Assembly (NCBI GenBank): GCA_040220135.1
Contig: JAVJTT010000026.1
Coordinates: 180,385-244,384 of the forward strand
Origin: CAJXMH01 sp040220135
GTDB taxonomy: Bacteria > Bacteroidota > Bacteroidia > Flavobacteriales_E > Vicingaceae
Length of the DNA stretch: 64,000 bases
Direction of reading: 5' to 3'
Made by a program: the position numbers and the translations under genes. A model generated the notes under the pieces. That model saw only the letters and a program-made list of their open reading frames with translations. It made no database searches and was not told where the DNA came from. How positions within the stretch are numbered: position 1 is the stretch's first letter; every line of letters starts with the position of its first letter. Below, one piece after another: positions 1-8,298 of the stretch.

Positions 1-123
1 CTTCAAATCTTTTACAATTACATTATTGCCAAAGTAGATAGCTTGGTAAACGATATGGAAAATGCTTCAATTAGCTTAGTTGACTTATTAGTGAAGCATG
101 AGTTACAAAACAAAAAAGCCTAA
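1..123 (+). CDS. C-terminal end of MotA/TolQ/ExbB-type proton channel protein (partial)
   Basis: Open reading frame runs in from the left edge and gives 40 residues ending in TAA at 121-123. The tail is charged and helical (VDSLVNDMENASISLVDLL), like the cytoplasmic C-terminus of Bacteroidota MotA/TolQ/ExbB proteins. The assignment leans on context: the next genes are a small membrane protein 5 nt downstream and two ExbD proteins, and ExbB-type channels normally sit just before ExbD. Only the tail is visible, so the exact subfamily cannot be told. Confidence 0.6.
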   Translation, partial: LQIFYNYIIAKVDSLVNDMENASISLVDLLVKHELQNKKA

Positions 124-128
124 TTATT

Positions 129-542
129 ATGTCAGAAGGACTATCTAAAGCATTAAACATTGTTCTTTACGTCCTTTTAGGCGTAAGTGCTTTGTTGGGT
201 GTCTTATTTTACGCCGGTACTGTTGATTCTGAAACCATGATCTATTGGTGTTATGCACTCTTTATTCTAGGTGCATTAACTGCCATTGTGTTTCCAATTA
301 TCAACATGGCCAAAAACCCCGGGGGTGCTAAAAGCGCCTTGATTGGAGTGGGTGCCTTAGTGGTAGTATTTGTTATTGCCTATGCACTTGGCGGCGATGA
401 GATGACACCGAAATACGAAAAGTTTATTGACGGACCTGAAGCTTCTAAGCGAGTGAGCATGGGTCTAATTGCCTTTTACATTTTGGCAGTTGGGGCTATT
501 GTTGCTACTGTTTATTCAGGAATTTCTAAACTCTTTAAATAA
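129..542 (+). CDS. Small four-helix membrane protein of an ExbB/ExbD operon
   Basis: A 137-residue protein with about four hydrophobic segments (residues ~8-28, 37-57, 67-87, 110-133) and a short polar loop around residues 88-108. I recognise no named domain. It starts 5 nt after the upstream channel gene and ends 12 nt before exbD, so it is almost surely co-transcribed with the proton-channel genes. Genes of this size are found between exbB and exbD in other Bacteroidota, which suggests an accessory part of the energy-transducing complex, but no function is established from this sequence. Confidence 0.8.
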   Translation: MSEGLSKALNIVLYVLLGVSALLGVLFYAGTVDSETMIYWCYALFILGALTAIVFPIINMAKNPGGAKSALIGVGALVVVFVIAYALGGDEMTPKYEKFIDGPEASKRVSMGLIAFYILAVGAIVATVYSGISKLFK

Positions 543-554
543 GAAGAACAAATT

Positions 555-1160
555 ATGGCAAGAAGACAAGCACCGGAAATCAACGCAGGTTCGATGGCAG
601 ACATTGCCTTCCTCTTGCTGATTTTCTTTTTGGTGACCACCACCATGGATGTGGACACAGGTTTGACTCGTCGACTTCCTCCTCCCATTGAAGAACCCCT
701 TGAAGATATTCCTGAAGTAAAACAGCGAAATGTCTTTCAAGTCTTGGTAAACGCCAACGACGATCTTCTTGTAGAGGGTGAGCCGATGGACATTAGTAAC
801 CTAAGAGAAGAAGCCAAAAACTTTATTGTTGGAGACCCTAATTTTCAAGATCCGGAGATGCCGGAAGGAAAGTTAACACCACTTCCAATTTTAGGAGAGG
901 TTATGGTTTCAAAGCAAATTGTTTCTCTACAGAATGACCGAGGAACTTCATACGATATGTACATTAAAGTTCAGAACGAATTAGTGGCGGCATACAATGA
1001 AGTAAGAGATGAATTTGCTCAAAGAAAATTCGGTAAAACGGTGAAGCAATTAGAGAAAGATGCTGAGTTGTCTGAAAAGGCTGAAATGCAACTGGATGTT
1101 GTCAAAGACTTTTATCCGCAGCGAATTTCTGAAGCAGAACCTAAAAACGTAGGAGAATAA
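555..1160 (+). CDS. exbD: ExbD/TolR-family biopolymer transport protein (long form)
   Basis: 201 residues. A short basic N-terminus is followed by one membrane helix (~residues 15-31) carrying Asp16 in the MADIAF motif, the position of the proton-relay aspartate of ExbD/TolR. The rest is periplasmic. It is longer than the ~140 residues usual for ExbD because of an insertion with a charged helical stretch (~residues 130-185). ExbD works with an ExbB/TolQ-type channel to pass proton-motive force to outer-membrane processes through TonB-like partners. Second of three genes after the channel; next gene starts 3 nt downstream. Confidence 0.9.
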   Translation: MARRQAPEINAGSMADIAFLLLIFFLVTTTMDVDTGLTRRLPPPIEEPLEDIPEVKQRNVFQVLVNANDDLLVEGEPMDISNLREEAKNFIVGDPNFQDPEMPEGKLTPLPILGEVMVSKQIVSLQNDRGTSYDMYIKVQNELVAAYNEVRDEFAQRKFGKTVKQLEKDAELSEKAEMQLDVVKDFYPQRISEAEPKNVGE

Positions 1161-1163
1161 ATC

Positions 1164-1640
1164 ATGTCAAAGTTTAAAAAGAAAAAAGCAGGTGGTTCAC
1201 CAGGTATTTCTACCGCTTCTTTGCCCGACATTGTATTTATGTTGCTCTTCTTTTTCATGGTAAGTACCGTAATGAGAGAAGTAACGCTTAAAGTTGAGGT
1301 GAAAAGACCAAAAGCAACAGAGGTTAATAAATTGGAAAGAAAATCATTGGTGAGTTACATTTACATTGGAGCACCCAAAAAGTCTTTTCAAGACCAATTT
1401 GGTACTGCAGACCGTATTCAGTTAAATGATGCTTTTGCTACAAAGAATGATATCATTCAATTTGTGGAAGCAGAAAGAGAACAACGTAATCCGGCAGAAG
1501 TGCCTTTGATGACCTTCTCTTTTAAAGCTGATGTTGATGCAGAAATGGGAATTGTAACCGATGTAAAGCAAGAGCTTAGAAAAGCAAACGCTTTAAAAAT
1601 TAACTATTCGACTTACAAAACAGATAATATATTAGAGTAA
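1164..1640 (+). CDS. exbD: ExbD/TolR-family biopolymer transport protein (second copy)
   Basis: 158 residues with a Lys-rich N-terminus, one membrane helix (~residues 20-37) and Asp22 in the LPDIVF motif matching the conserved protonatable aspartate. The remainder is a periplasmic domain. It follows the first ExbD by 3 nt, so the two are translated from one mRNA. Tandem, diverged ExbD proteins are common in Bacteroidota and may form mixed dimers. A strong terminator lies 20 nt downstream and closes the operon. Confidence 0.9.
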   Translation: MSKFKKKKAGGSPGISTASLPDIVFMLLFFFMVSTVMREVTLKVEVKRPKATEVNKLERKSLVSYIYIGAPKKSFQDQFGTADRIQLNDAFATKNDIIQFVEAEREQRNPAEVPLMTFSFKADVDAEMGIVTDVKQELRKANALKINYSTYKTDNILE

Positions 1641-1660
1641 CAGTTTCTGATTAAATGATG

Positions 1661-1700
1661 AAAAGCCGAATTCTTTCACGAATTCGGCTTTTTGTTTTTT
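1661..1700. terminator. Rho-independent terminator between exbD and CPBP protease gene
   Basis: Twelve-base arms AAAAGCCGAATT (1661-1672) and AATTCGGCTTTT (1681-1692) pair perfectly around an 8-nt loop and run into a T-rich tract. The A-run at the left makes it usable in both directions, fitting its place between two convergent genes. Confidence 0.9.
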
Positions 1701-1716
1701 ATAGATTTGGTAAAAG

Positions 1717-2625
1717 CTATTCAGTAAAACGGTTTCGTCTGTAAAAGACCCAAAGCAGACTTGAAAATATAAGGATTCCAACCAAACTGATGAGGTAGGT
1801 GCTTTCGGATGCACCAATTTGATCAAACTCTTTTTCCATGCCTTCTACCCCTAGTTTGTAAGCGATGATGACGGCTGTAGCATTATTGATAAAGTGCGCA
1901 AAAATGGGCAACCATAAACTCTTTCCCCAAACTAGTAAATAACCAAAGAAGGCGCCTAAGATCATACGAGGGAAAAAGCCGTAAAACTGCATGTGAAGTG
2001 CACTGAAAAGCAAAGCAGAAACCCAAATGCCTAAATGGGGGTTTTGGCGACCCTTATTGATGGTTTGTTGTACGATTCCTCGAAAGATCAATTCTTCACC
2101 AAGGGCAGGTAGTAGGGCAATTAAAATAAGGTTAATCCACAGGTCATTGGTAGTTTCCATGCGTAAGAAGGCCTTGGTGAGCTCCATGGCACCTGCTTCT
2201 TTTCCTTTCATCCATGCCTCCAAGCCACTGAATGCTTCGGGAAGTTGAATTCCTTGGTTCCACTCTACCAACCAATTCATTGCCGGTAGAATAGAAAACA
2301 TCAGGAGTAGGACAAGTCCAAAGTTCATCGCGCTGCTTGACTGATTTACTTTCAGCCAATTCAAGGGTTTTTGAATAAAGAGCAGGCTGAAAAGTAGGGC
2401 GGGTAAAACAAATAAGCCAACGGTATTGAAGAGCTGGATTAACTTCAGTATTTGAATGCTTTCCGGACTGCTTAAGTCTTGGGTTAGTGCCGATAGGTTT
2501 TCTAGTTCAACTCCAAATAATGGCCCTGACAAGGCAAGTCCCCCTAAGGCAAAAATACCACCGAGGACTAGGCAGAAGCCTACTAAAACGAGAAGTCGTG
2601 GAAATGTGCCGTGCAGTGTGATCAA
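1717..2625 (-). CDS. CPBP family intramembrane metalloprotease
   Basis: 302 residues with six to eight hydrophobic segments. The conserved CPBP (CAAX protease and bacteriocin-processing, Abi) motifs are visible: Glu177-Glu178 with Arg182 (EELIFRG), His211 in FSALH, and His244 with Asn247/248 in HFINNA, the presumed metal and catalytic residues. The substrate is unknown; family members act on prenylated or membrane peptides. Convergent with the exbD operon and divergent from dusB, so it is probably a single-gene transcript. Confidence 0.9.
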   Translation of the reverse strand: MITLHGTFPRLLVLVGFCLVLGGIFALGGLALSGPLFGVELENLSALTQDLSSPESIQILKLIQLFNTVGLFVLPALLFSLLFIQKPLNWLKVNQSSSAMNFGLVLLLMFSILPAMNWLVEWNQGIQLPEAFSGLEAWMKGKEAGAMELTKAFLRMETTNDLWINLILIALLPALGEELIFRGIVQQTINKGRQNPHLGIWVSALLFSALHMQFYGFFPRMILGAFFGYLLVWGKSLWLPIFAHFINNATAVIIAYKLGVEGMEKEFDQIGASESTYLISLVGILIFSSLLWVFYRRNRFTE

Positions 2626-2648
2626 AAAGTGAGCTCTTGATTATTCCT

Positions 2649-2656
2649 TAATTTTG
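2649..2656 (+). promoter_or_regulatory. TAnnTTTG -7 box upstream of dusB
   Basis: TAATTTTG matches the Bacteroidota -7 consensus TAnnTTTG exactly. No TTG -33 element is found at the usual 17-23 nt spacing. The box covers a possible TTG start codon at 2654, which makes the GTG at 2672 the better start for dusB. Confidence 0.45.
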
Positions 2657-2671
2657 CCTAAAATTTTAAGC

Positions 2672-3670
2672 GTGCCAAAGATAGGAAATATCGACTTGGG
2701 AGAATTCCCACTTTTACTTGCTCCCATGGAGGATGTGAGTGATCCTCCCTTTCGTGCTTTGTGTAAAGAACAAGGAGCTGACTTAATGTATACCGAGTTT
2801 ATATCCTCAGAAGGGTTGATCCGTGATGCCGCTAAAAGTGTGCAGAAGCTCGATATCTTTGAGTACGAACGTCCGATTGGCATACAGATCTTTGGAAATG
2901 ATATTGAGTCAATGAAAACGGCCACGGAAGTAACCGAAAAAGCTCAGCCGGATATTATTGACATTAATTATGGTTGTCCGGTGAAAAAAGTAGCTTGTAA
3001 AGGAGCCGGTGCTGGTATTTTGCAAGACATTCCGAAGATGGTAGAGATGACAGCAGAAATTGTTAAGTCTACCAAACTACCTGTAACGGTCAAAACTCGC
3101 TTGGGTTGGGATGAGAATACTAAATACATTGTTGAAGTTGCCGAGCGACTGCAAGATGTCGGGATTCAGGCTATCTCCATTCACGGACGGACAAGAAAAC
3201 AAATGTATAAAGGGGAGGCTGATTGGTCTTTGATTGGTGAGGTAAAGAATAACCCTCGGATAAATATTCCAGTTTTCGGAAATGGTGATGTTTTTTCAGG
3301 AGAAATAGCGCTTGAGAAGAAGCAAAAATATGGTGTTGATGGGGTGATGATTGGTAGAGCAAGCATAGGATACCCTTGGATTTTTAGAGAGATCAAACAC
3401 TTTTTAAAGACCGGAGATCAATTGGAGCCGCCAAGCATGAAAGAACGCATAGAGGCAGCTGAAAGGCATTTGGAAATGTCAGTAAAGTGGAAAGGAGAAA
3501 GACTAGGAGTGCTAGAAATGAGACGGCATTATGGGAACTATTTTAAAGGCATTCCACATTTTAAAGAGTATAGAATGAAATTGGTCACGCACGACCAATA
3601 CGCTGATCTACAAGGCACTTTTGAAGAAATCAAGCAAGCCTTTGATGAAGATTTAGTTTCTGTGGTTTAA
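2672..3670 (+). CDS. dusB: tRNA-dihydrouridine synthase DusB
   Basis: An FMN enzyme that reduces specific uridines in the tRNA D-loop to dihydrouridine with NADPH. Visible motifs: APMEDVSDPPFR (~residues 17-28, FMN site), NYGCPVKKV with the catalytic Cys (~102), KTRLGWD, HGRTR and the C-terminal half-barrel motifs FGNGD and IGRASIGYPWIF. The start is uncertain: the frame opens with TTG at 2654, but that codon lies inside a -7 promoter box, so I chose GTG at 2672 (332 residues). There is no ATG start in the area. Confidence 0.88.
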   Translation: MPKIGNIDLGEFPLLLAPMEDVSDPPFRALCKEQGADLMYTEFISSEGLIRDAAKSVQKLDIFEYERPIGIQIFGNDIESMKTATEVTEKAQPDIIDINYGCPVKKVACKGAGAGILQDIPKMVEMTAEIVKSTKLPVTVKTRLGWDENTKYIVEVAERLQDVGIQAISIHGRTRKQMYKGEADWSLIGEVKNNPRINIPVFGNGDVFSGEIALEKKQKYGVDGVMIGRASIGYPWIFREIKHFLKTGDQLEPPSMKERIEAAERHLEMSVKWKGERLGVLEMRRHYGNYFKGIPHFKEYRMKLVTHDQYADLQGTFEEIKQAFDEDLVSVV

Positions 3671-3676
3671 ATCTTT

Positions 3677-3761
3677 TGTGCCACAAATCTTCCGAAGGCA
3701 GACAAGTACACGAATGAAAGACGAATAATTTTGAAGCACTTATTCGTGCATTCGTGGCATT
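3677..3761. repeat. Dispersed inverted repeat (GTGCCAC family), copy 1
   Basis: TGTGCCACAAAT near 3677 pairs imperfectly with ATTCGTGGCAT ending at 3760, with a second inner pair CACGAAT / ATTCGTG. A related hairpin occurs at 8214-8262. It sits between the ends of dusB and the permease gene and could work as a terminator or be a REP-like element. Confidence 0.6.
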
Positions 3762-3785
3762 CCTAATTAAACACTTCGTGCCTAT

Positions 3786-4991
3786 TTAAGCTTCTACTTT
3801 AGTTAAATTCCTTACTGGAAACCAGGCGGTTAAAAAACCGATAAGCATTACAGTAACTAAAATATAGCCTATTTCAATCGCCTTCACTTTCACGGGATAA
3901 AAGTCAACAATCCCGCCTTCAAGTCTAATCAAGCCAATAGTTTGTTGTAACCAGCAGACTAACAATCCGAGAAGTATCCCACTTAAAGCACCTACTAAGT
4001 TGATCAGCAAGCCTTCAGTGAAAAAAATTCTTCTGATTAGGCTATATTTTGCCCCCATACTTTTTAGAGTACTGATGTCTTTTTTCTTTTCAAGAATCAG
4101 CATACTCAATGAGCTTAGAATGTTAAAAGCAGCGATAACCAATATAAATACCAAGATCATGAAGATGACCCACTTTTCCGTTTTATTGGTTTTGTAGATT
4201 AGTTCATTAAACTCATAACGATTCGTTACTTTAAATTCTTCTCCTAGAAAAGTTTGCAAAGCTTCTTTCAATTCGCCTAAATCAACGCCCTTTTGGGCTT
4301 TTACTTCTACAGAAGTAATCTCATCATCATAACGCAAGAGGTCTCTAGCAAAGGTGATTGGCACTACTACATATTTGTTATCGTACTCTGGGCTAATGTA
4401 AAAAACTCCCCCGGGAGCAATCATCTTTCGGTAAATGGAATTCATGGGGTTAAGGGTAGAGCGGATTTTTCTTTTCGGTGCATAGACCATTAAGTTTTCC
4501 GGTGTTTTGCTCATGTATAAGCCCAAAGAAGACGCCAATCCATAGCCGGTTAGGGCAAATGGCACTCCGTTTCTGATCAAGCTGCTTTCTCCTTCTATCA
4601 AAGTACTGTCCAAGCGGCTCATTTCCATAAAACTGGCCTCAACTCCTTTAATTGAGGCAATTGTTTCTTTTCTGTTGTAGCGCAATCCAACCACCTCTTC
4701 GATTACTTGAGTGTAATTAGCCACGCCTTCAACTTGCTGCAGCCCTTCAAAGTCAATGGTTTTATTTGAAAACACTTTTCCACTTTTGGCCTCAATTCGC
4801 ACATCTGAATCAAAAGACTCGAACAAGGATTCCACCAAACCCTCTAGGCCGTTAAAGGCAGAAAGGACGACCACCAAAGCAAAGGTGCCAATGCCCACAC
4901 TAATTACAGAAACCCAAGAAATAATATTCACCGCATGGTGCGATTTTTTGGAGATCAGATAGCGTTTGGCAATGTAAAAAGAAACGTTCAC
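3786..4991 (-). CDS. FtsX-like ABC transporter permease (LolC/LolE-type)
   Basis: 401 residues with the MacB/LolC topology: one helix near residues 20-45, a large periplasmic domain (~50-265), then three helices (~270-295, 320-345, 365-390). The helix regions KKKDISTLKSMGA and FFTEGLLINLVG are typical of the FtsX domain. LolC/E proteins extract lipoproteins from the inner membrane with the ATPase LolD, which is not encoded next to it. It begins 3 nt after rbfA and should share its mRNA. Other MacB-family roles cannot be excluded. Confidence 0.85.
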   Translation of the reverse strand: MNVSFYIAKRYLISKKSHHAVNIISWVSVISVGIGTFALVVVLSAFNGLEGLVESLFESFDSDVRIEAKSGKVFSNKTIDFEGLQQVEGVANYTQVIEEVVGLRYNRKETIASIKGVEASFMEMSRLDSTLIEGESSLIRNGVPFALTGYGLASSLGLYMSKTPENLMVYAPKRKIRSTLNPMNSIYRKMIAPGGVFYISPEYDNKYVVVPITFARDLLRYDDEITSVEVKAQKGVDLGELKEALQTFLGEEFKVTNRYEFNELIYKTNKTEKWVIFMILVFILVIAAFNILSSLSMLILEKKKDISTLKSMGAKYSLIRRIFFTEGLLINLVGALSGILLGLLVCWLQQTIGLIRLEGGIVDFYPVKVKAIEIGYILVTVMLIGFLTAWFPVRNLTKVEA

Positions 4992-4994
4992 GGC

Positions 4995-5330
4995 TTACTT
5001 CAATAGCTCATCGATCTTTTCGGCATAGTCGAAAGAATCGTCTAAATAAAAATGCAGTTCTGGAATATGTCGGAGTTGTTTCCCCACTTTTCGACCTAGA
5101 ACATAGCGTATTTCGCTAGCTTGTGATTGTAACTCCTCAATTGCTTCTTGCTTATCATCAACCGGAAAAATACTGACGTAAAGCTTCGCGATTCCCAAAT
5201 CTGGGGTCACTCTGCATTGAGTTATTGAGATCATACTGCCCTTTAAAACAACGACTTCGTTTCGTGAGAAGATTTCTCCGATTTGCTTTTGTAATAGACG
5301 GGCAATTTTTTGCTGGCGAATAGATTCCAT
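4995..5330 (-). CDS. rbfA: 30S ribosome-binding factor RbfA
   Basis: 111 residues, the usual size for RbfA. Single KH-type fold: N-terminal SIRQQKIARLLQKQIGEIF helix, the strand TPDLGIAKLYVSIFP, and C-terminal GKQLRHIPELHFYLDDS with the typical RHxPEL(H/R)F motif. RbfA binds free 30S subunits and helps 16S rRNA 5'-end maturation. First gene of a two-gene operon with the FtsX-like permease. A TAnnTTTG box ends 5 nt before its ATG. Confidence 0.93.
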   Translation of the reverse strand: MESIRQQKIARLLQKQIGEIFSRNEVVVLKGSMISITQCRVTPDLGIAKLYVSIFPVDDKQEAIEELQSQASEIRYVLGRKVGKQLRHIPELHFYLDDSFDYAEKIDELLK

Positions 5331-5335
5331 AGATG

Positions 5336-5343
5336 CAAAATTA
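5336..5343 (-). promoter_or_regulatory. TAnnTTTG -7 box upstream of rbfA
   Basis: On the minus strand, TAATTTTG ends 5 nt before the rbfA start codon. If used as the -7 element, transcription would start at or within a few bases of the ATG. No -33 TTG at standard spacing. Confidence 0.5.
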
Positions 5344-5430
5344 AGATTATTCCAACGGCTGTAAGCTCCCTATGAAGGTAGCGTAGAAAGCCTCCTAAAT
5401 TCACTAATTTCGCATAAAATCTTTTCCAAT

Positions 5431-6381
5431 ATGAAGATCAGTGGTTTCAGCTTTGGCCGGAATGTTTCTAAGCTTTATTATCCCATTAAAGAATCTATTT
5501 TATCTATTCTTCCCATTTGTGATGAATTTATTTTTGTCTTAGGTAAAGGTGACGAGGATGACAACACTAGAGAAATTCTAAAAACCATTGATTCACCCAA
5601 ACTCAAGATCATAGATACGGAATGGGATACTACTGCTTTTCCTAATGGTACTGAAAATGCTCACCAAACAGATATTGCTATGCAGCACTGCAGCGGCGAT
5701 TGGCTGTTTTATGTGCAAGCGGATGAAGTTGTGCACGAAAAGTATTTACCGGTAATTAAAGCTCGTTGCGAAGAGTTGTTAGATAATCAGGAAGTAGAAG
5801 GGCTGCTTTTTAAATACCGTCATTTTTTTGGCGATTATGAGCATTATATTAACCATCACGGTTGGTACCAAAATGAAATCCGAATAGTTCGAAACAAAGC
5901 TGATATTCATTCTTTTGAATCGGCTCAGTCATTTAGAAGAATTCCCGAATTTGATGGTAAAAGTTATCGTAAGCAAGAAGGAACACATAAGTTGAAAGTG
6001 GCCACGGTTGATGCCTACATTTATCACTACGGTTGGGTGCGCCCGCCAAAGTACATGCAGAACAAAAAGAAAGCACTTGACAGCATTCACAAAGGCGATA
6101 AAAAAGCGGATGAGCTGCACAAAGAAGCGCAATCTGAGTTTGATTATGGCCCACTAAAACACTTGCCAGTGTTTAAAGAAACTCATCCGAAAGTGATGGC
6201 AGAGAAGATGAAGGATTTCAGCTGGAAAGAAAGTTTAAATTATACTACTTCAGAGCTGCCAAATAGGCCGAAGTTCAAACACGAAAAGACCAAATATCGC
6301 TTGATTTCTTTTTTGGAAAGAAATTTGAATAGCGGGAAACACTTTTTCCCTTTTAAAAACTGGGAATTATTGGACGTTTAA
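5431..6381 (+). CDS. Glycosyltransferase family 2-like protein
   Basis: 316 residues. The N-terminal GT-A-like domain shows CDEFIFVLGKGDEDDNT (nucleotide-sugar loop), a conserved DWLFYVQADEVVHE segment where QADE replaces the usual DxD metal motif, and an acceptor region with HFFGDYEHY. No membrane helices, so probably cytoplasmic. It ends 9 nt before an MsbA-like exporter gene, suggesting a shared role in envelope glycan or lipid building. Sugar donor and acceptor cannot be read from the sequence. Confidence 0.75.
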   Translation: MKISGFSFGRNVSKLYYPIKESILSILPICDEFIFVLGKGDEDDNTREILKTIDSPKLKIIDTEWDTTAFPNGTENAHQTDIAMQHCSGDWLFYVQADEVVHEKYLPVIKARCEELLDNQEVEGLLFKYRHFFGDYEHYINHHGWYQNEIRIVRNKADIHSFESAQSFRRIPEFDGKSYRKQEGTHKLKVATVDAYIYHYGWVRPPKYMQNKKKALDSIHKGDKKADELHKEAQSEFDYGPLKHLPVFKETHPKVMAEKMKDFSWKESLNYTTSELPNRPKFKHEKTKYRLISFLERNLNSGKHFFPFKNWELLDV

Positions 6382-6390
6382 GTCAAACCT

Positions 6391-8211
6391 ATGAAGAGCC
6401 TCTTAAAGATTGTAAAGTACATTGTTCCTTATAAAGGACTAGCATGGTTAAGTGTTGTGTCGAATATTTTGCATGTAATCTTTCACTTGCTATCGATCCT
6501 TGCATTTATTCCTTTTCTACAATTGTTGTTTGGAAATGAAGAGAAAGTCACTGTGAAACCTGATTTTTCTTGGACCTCAGATTATGTAACGGACATGTTC
6601 AGTTATAAAATGACTCCCTACATTGAACAGCATGGGGATACAGGGGCTTTGTATTTTATTTGTGTGGTGGTAGCTGCTCTTTTCTTCTTAAAAAATGTGT
6701 TTAGGTATTTGGCAAAGTTTTTCCTCGCTTCTATTCGAAGTGGAGTGGTAAGAGATATTAGAAGCAATGTTTACCAAAAGATATTGGCTTTGCCGCTAAG
6801 TTTTTACTCCGAAGAAAAGAAAGGGGATATTATCAGCAGAATTACCGGAGATGTTCAAGAGATCGAATGGTCGATCATGAATTCCCTTGAGATGGTTTTT
6901 AGAGATCCCATTTCTATTGTGTTGTCTCTCGTCTTTATGATCACTATTAACGCTGAGTTAACCTTGTTCTCCTTTATTCTTCTTCCCATTAGTGGACTTA
7001 TTATTGGCCGAATTGGAAAGAGCTTAAAGCGTACTTCTTCAAAACTGCAAATTCGCATGGGAGAGTTGCTATCGACTGTAGAGGAAACTTTAGGTGGATT
7101 GCGAATCATTAAAGCCTTTAATGCTGAGAATTCTTCTAACAAAAAGTTCCAAGGGATTAATGAAATATATCGAAATACCATGTTACGGATGTTTCGCAAG
7201 CGTGATTTGGCCTCACCCTTAAGTGAGTTTCTTGGAGCACTGGTAATGGTAATTTTAGTTTGGTATGGAGGAAATATGGTGCTTGATCCAACTGTTGATT
7301 TTAATGGCGGAGAATTTATTGGATACATTGCCATGTTTTCGCAATTATTAAATCCGGCGAAATCACTTTCTACTGCTTATTACAACATTCAAAAGGGCGC
7401 GGCCTCAACTGAGCGTATAGAAATGGTGTTGCAAGCAGAGAACAAAATTCAAGACAAAGCCAATGCTACTTCTATTGCAGACTTCAAAAGTGAAATAGAG
7501 TATCAAAACTTAAGTTTTGCTTATGAGGATACCAAAGTCTTAAAGAACATCAACCTTAAAGTTTCCAAAGGAAAAACAGTGGCACTAGTGGGTCAATCCG
7601 GAGGTGGAAAGTCTACCATGGCAGATCTGTTACCCAGGTTTTACGATCCCATTGAAGGAGGAATTTCTATTGATGGTAAAGACATCAGAGAATACAAGAT
7701 CAAAGACCTTAGAGCTTTGATGGGGATTGTTTCTCAGCGATCTATTCTGTTCAACGATACTATTTTTAACAACATTGCATTAGGCATTGAAAATCCCGAT
7801 CGTGAAGCGGTAATTGATGCAGCTAAAATTGCCAATGCGCATGAGTTTATTGAAAAAATGCCCGAAGGGTATAACACCAACATCGGTGATGGTGGAGGGA
7901 AACTTTCCGGCGGTCAGCAACAGCGAATTAGCATTGCCCGTGCGGTATTAAAGAACCCGCCGATCATGATTCTTGATGAAGCTACTTCCGCTTTGGATAC
8001 TGAATCTGAAAAGCTAGTGCAAGACGCACTTTATAAATTGATGGAAAACCGAACTTCCATTGTCATCGCGCACCGCTTGTCCACCATTCAGCATGCCGAT
8101 GAGATCATCGTGATGCAAGATGGAGAAATCGTAGAAAGAGGCAACCACGATAACTTAATTGCCCAAGGTGGGGTTTACAAAAAGTTGACGGACTTGCAGG
8201 CATTTGCGTAA
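6391..8211 (+). CDS. MsbA-like ABC exporter (fused membrane and ATPase domains)
   Basis: 606 residues: six membrane helices in the first ~330 residues, then an ATPase domain. Walker A GQSGGGKS at residues 401-408, ABC signature LSGGQQQR at 505-512, Walker B with Asp529-Glu530 and the switch His561 in IAHRLS are all intact, so it should hydrolyse ATP. Half-transporter that works as a homodimer; the family flips lipids such as lipid A or glycolipids or exports drugs. The preceding glycosyltransferase gene supports a lipid-linked substrate, but this is inference. Confidence 0.88.
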   Translation: MKSLLKIVKYIVPYKGLAWLSVVSNILHVIFHLLSILAFIPFLQLLFGNEEKVTVKPDFSWTSDYVTDMFSYKMTPYIEQHGDTGALYFICVVVAALFFLKNVFRYLAKFFLASIRSGVVRDIRSNVYQKILALPLSFYSEEKKGDIISRITGDVQEIEWSIMNSLEMVFRDPISIVLSLVFMITINAELTLFSFILLPISGLIIGRIGKSLKRTSSKLQIRMGELLSTVEETLGGLRIIKAFNAENSSNKKFQGINEIYRNTMLRMFRKRDLASPLSEFLGALVMVILVWYGGNMVLDPTVDFNGGEFIGYIAMFSQLLNPAKSLSTAYYNIQKGAASTERIEMVLQAENKIQDKANATSIADFKSEIEYQNLSFAYEDTKVLKNINLKVSKGKTVALVGQSGGGKSTMADLLPRFYDPIEGGISIDGKDIREYKIKDLRALMGIVSQRSILFNDTIFNNIALGIENPDREAVIDAAKIANAHEFIEKMPEGYNTNIGDGGGKLSGGQQQRISIARAVLKNPPIMILDEATSALDTESEKLVQDALYKLMENRTSIVIAHRLSTIQHADEIIVMQDGEIVERGNHDNLIAQGGVYKKLTDLQAFA

Positions 8212-8213
8212 AG

Positions 8214-8262
8214 ATGCCACAAATGCACGAATAAATTGAGGAGATTAGTGCATCCGTGGCAT
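8214..8262. repeat. Dispersed inverted repeat (GTGCCAC family), copy 2
   Basis: Nineteen-base arms 8214-8232 and 8244-8262 pair at about 16 of 19 positions around an 11-nt loop. The arm motif (ATGCCAC...TGCACGAAT) matches the element at 3677-3761. It lies between the ends of two convergent genes. Confidence 0.7.
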
Positions 8263-8298
8263 TTAAAATAGTGTGCCACTCGATAATCCGTTGCAACT

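Noticed and set aside
6855..7334. 159-residue open frame on the minus strand inside the ABC exporter gene
   Set aside because: Fully inside a gene with intact motifs; composition typical of an antisense shadow.
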